Source: Fischerella thermalis PCC 7521 (GTDB lineage: Bacteria; Cyanobacteriota; Cyanobacteriia; Cyanobacteriales; Nostocaceae). Taken from it: a DNA stretch of 64,000 nucleotides. Position numbers and translations under genes: made by a program. How positions within the stretch are numbered: position 1 is the first letter of the stretch; each line of letters begins with the position of its first letter. Positions 62,889 through 64,000 of this stretch are shown here, piece after piece. The notes under the pieces were generated by a model, which worked only from the letters and a program-made list of their open reading frames with translations, made no database searches and had not been told where the DNA came from. The DNA lies in contig NZ_AJLL01000048.1 in NCBI RefSeq assembly GCF_000317225.1, positions 1-64,000 of the forward strand, read 5' to 3'.

Positions 62889-63977
62889 ATGATGCTTAAA
62901 TCAGTAGAAATTCTTCAAAATCCATCAACAGAAAGGTTTTTAAAGCTTTGGTCAAGGCGCTACACGCTTGATTTTTCCCACATGTCATTAGAAAAATCTC
63001 TTTACACTAGTTTGATAACAACTGCTTCACCAGAAGGACGAGCTTTAACATCAGCAAAATTGAGGAATAATTTACTAAGTATTAATTGCCAAATGGGATG
63101 TATGCAAGCAAAAACATTTTACAGTTATATCCCTAATATCGTTGATTTGAACGAAGCAAGGCTCATAACTCAATTTGCTTTTCGTGTCTATAAAAAGATA
63201 CTTGATATTTACGAAAAACACTCTGTTGAAATTAACGTACCTACAAACACAACATTGGAAAATAATCACATTTTTATATTGGGAATACCAGAGATTACAG
63301 AATTGGCATATTCATTAGAACCAGTATTACTGGTATTTCAAGAACAGCATGTCATATCTAGGGATTGGCGTTCCCTTGGCTTTATGACTACACAATTAAA
63401 CTTTACTAACCAATTAATTCTGAAAAAACTTACACCAACAGAAAAAATATTACTGACTCCCTACTTAAAATTTGTTGAAGAACAAGTTGCTATGCCATGG
63501 CAACGAGTTTGTGCGGCTGCTGTCAAGTATGAAATAGATTCACCGGAATTAAAGCTTATAGAACAGATGATATTAGCTACACCAAAAATTGCTGAATCTG
63601 TTTATCAGCAACTGGTGGAGTTGTTGCCTAATCATCATAGCCGGAGAGGGGAATTGAGTAAGGCAGATGTGAAACACTCCTGTCTGCGCGATTTGAACAT
63701 GTTTCAAGCTTATCTGTGGTTGTGCTTTTTGGAAAAGAGCATGACATCTATAGAAACAGAACTGCTACCGTTGTGTGTGATGGTTGTGGAGGGTGTAGGT
63801 ATTCAATGGGAAATGACAGAAAAATGGTGTCAAATTTTGACAGAAACAGTTATTAGCCACCTGAACACAGAACAGAAAAAGTTGTTGTGTCCTTATCTGC
63901 AACAAATGCAGCAATTATTTTTGCAGGAGCGATCGCGCTTGGGTTATAAAAAAGAATTAGCTGAGGGTATTATTTAA
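62889..63977 (+). CDS. Hypothetical protein (orphan, all-helical)
   Basis: I recognise no family. The 362-residue product is predicted mostly helical, with no signal or membrane helix. It opens MMLKSVEILQNPSTERFLKL and contains SMTSIETELLPLCVMVVEG and HLNTEQKKLLCPYLQQMQQL. Two half-similar patterns of T(P/E)xEK(I/K)LLxPYL occur: LTPTEKILLTPYLKFVEEQV and LNTEQKKLLCPYLQQMQQL, suggesting an internal duplication. AAAGGGGAAAA immediately precedes ATG 62889, which supports the start over the upstream open frame from 62841. The gene and its 1.7 kb upstream region are AT-rich. Confidence 0.72.
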   Translation: MMLKSVEILQNPSTERFLKLWSRRYTLDFSHMSLEKSLYTSLITTASPEGRALTSAKLRNNLLSINCQMGCMQAKTFYSYIPNIVDLNEARLITQFAFRVYKKILDIYEKHSVEINVPTNTTLENNHIFILGIPEITELAYSLEPVLLVFQEQHVISRDWRSLGFMTTQLNFTNQLILKKLTPTEKILLTPYLKFVEEQVAMPWQRVCAAAVKYEIDSPELKLIEQMILATPKIAESVYQQLVELLPNHHSRRGELSKADVKHSCLRDLNMFQAYLWLCFLEKSMTSIETELLPLCVMVVEGVGIQWEMTEKWCQILTETVISHLNTEQKKLLCPYLQQMQQLFLQERSRLGYKKELAEGII

Positions 63978-64000
63978 CAGTTATCAGTAACCACCAAATA

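Overview
The window is chromosomal DNA of a filamentous, probably heterocyst-forming cyanobacterium (Nostocales or true-branching relatives). The evidence is the photosystem II genes psbB and psbT, a carboxysome shell protein (CcmP), Ycf34, a CRR6-type NDH-1 assembly factor, a cyanobacterial three-domain S1 protein, very frequent HIP1 octamers (GCGATCGC), and many short tandem heptamer repeats of the STRR type (CTAACTA, TTACCCA, TTGGTAA). No rRNA, convincing tRNA, transposase, integrase, phage gene or CRISPR array was found. The genus cannot be fixed from the sequence alone.

Layout. 0-5 kb: ccmP, a pentapeptide-repeat protein, a carotenoid oxygenase and a lipoprotein alkaline phosphatase. 5-11 kb: a complete branched-chain/neutral amino-acid ABC transporter (binding protein, LivH, LivM, LivG, LivF) with a cupin gene inside the cluster. 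11-20.3 kb: HemD-like synthase, WD40 protein, Ycf34, CCA-adding-type enzyme, HAD hydrolase, rpsA, psbT, psbB. 21-27 kb: a peptide-type binding protein and one permease separated by a four-helix-bundle (S23/IVP-like) ORF between heptamer arrays, then a membrane glycosyltransferase and an LCM-type methyltransferase. 27-36 kb: photolyase, YbjN protein, lipoate-ligase-family protein, TPR protein, SfsA, aldehyde dehydrogenase and a Gln-rich exported protein. 36-44 kb: RidA, Nudix hydrolase, MalQ, a DUF39 homocysteine-biosynthesis protein, a proline-rich protein, a TPR protein, a Gdt1/Mnx-type Mn exporter under a Mn2+ riboswitch, and CRR6. 44-57.6 kb: an orphan protein, GT9, IspD, ScpB, DUF760, HtrA-type protease, LysM-M23 peptidase, isochorismatase-family protein, IspG, C-terminal processing protease, prohibitin and histidine phosphatase. 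57.7-64 kb: glucokinase, a small exported protein, GH100 invertase, a 1.7 kb AT-rich non-coding stretch and an orphan 362-residue protein.

Most genes are single housekeeping transcription units, with no long accessory island. Carbon metabolism is a loose theme (ccmP, malQ, glk, invertase), as are isoprenoid synthesis (ispD, ispG) and photosystem biogenesis (psbB, psbT, ycf34, crr6).

The most interesting non-coding signal is a yybP-ykoY manganese riboswitch upstream of the Mn-exporter gene, with a three-arm alternative-pairing expression platform. Other points of interest are an in-frame intergenic-type repeat inside the carotenoid oxygenase, a composite dispersed repeat in three copies, heptamer arrays around the inserted four-helix-bundle gene, and an intergenic stem-loop whose arms carry CCTCCTTT and AAAGGAGG. 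I saw no clear evidence of a wholly new multi-gene system.
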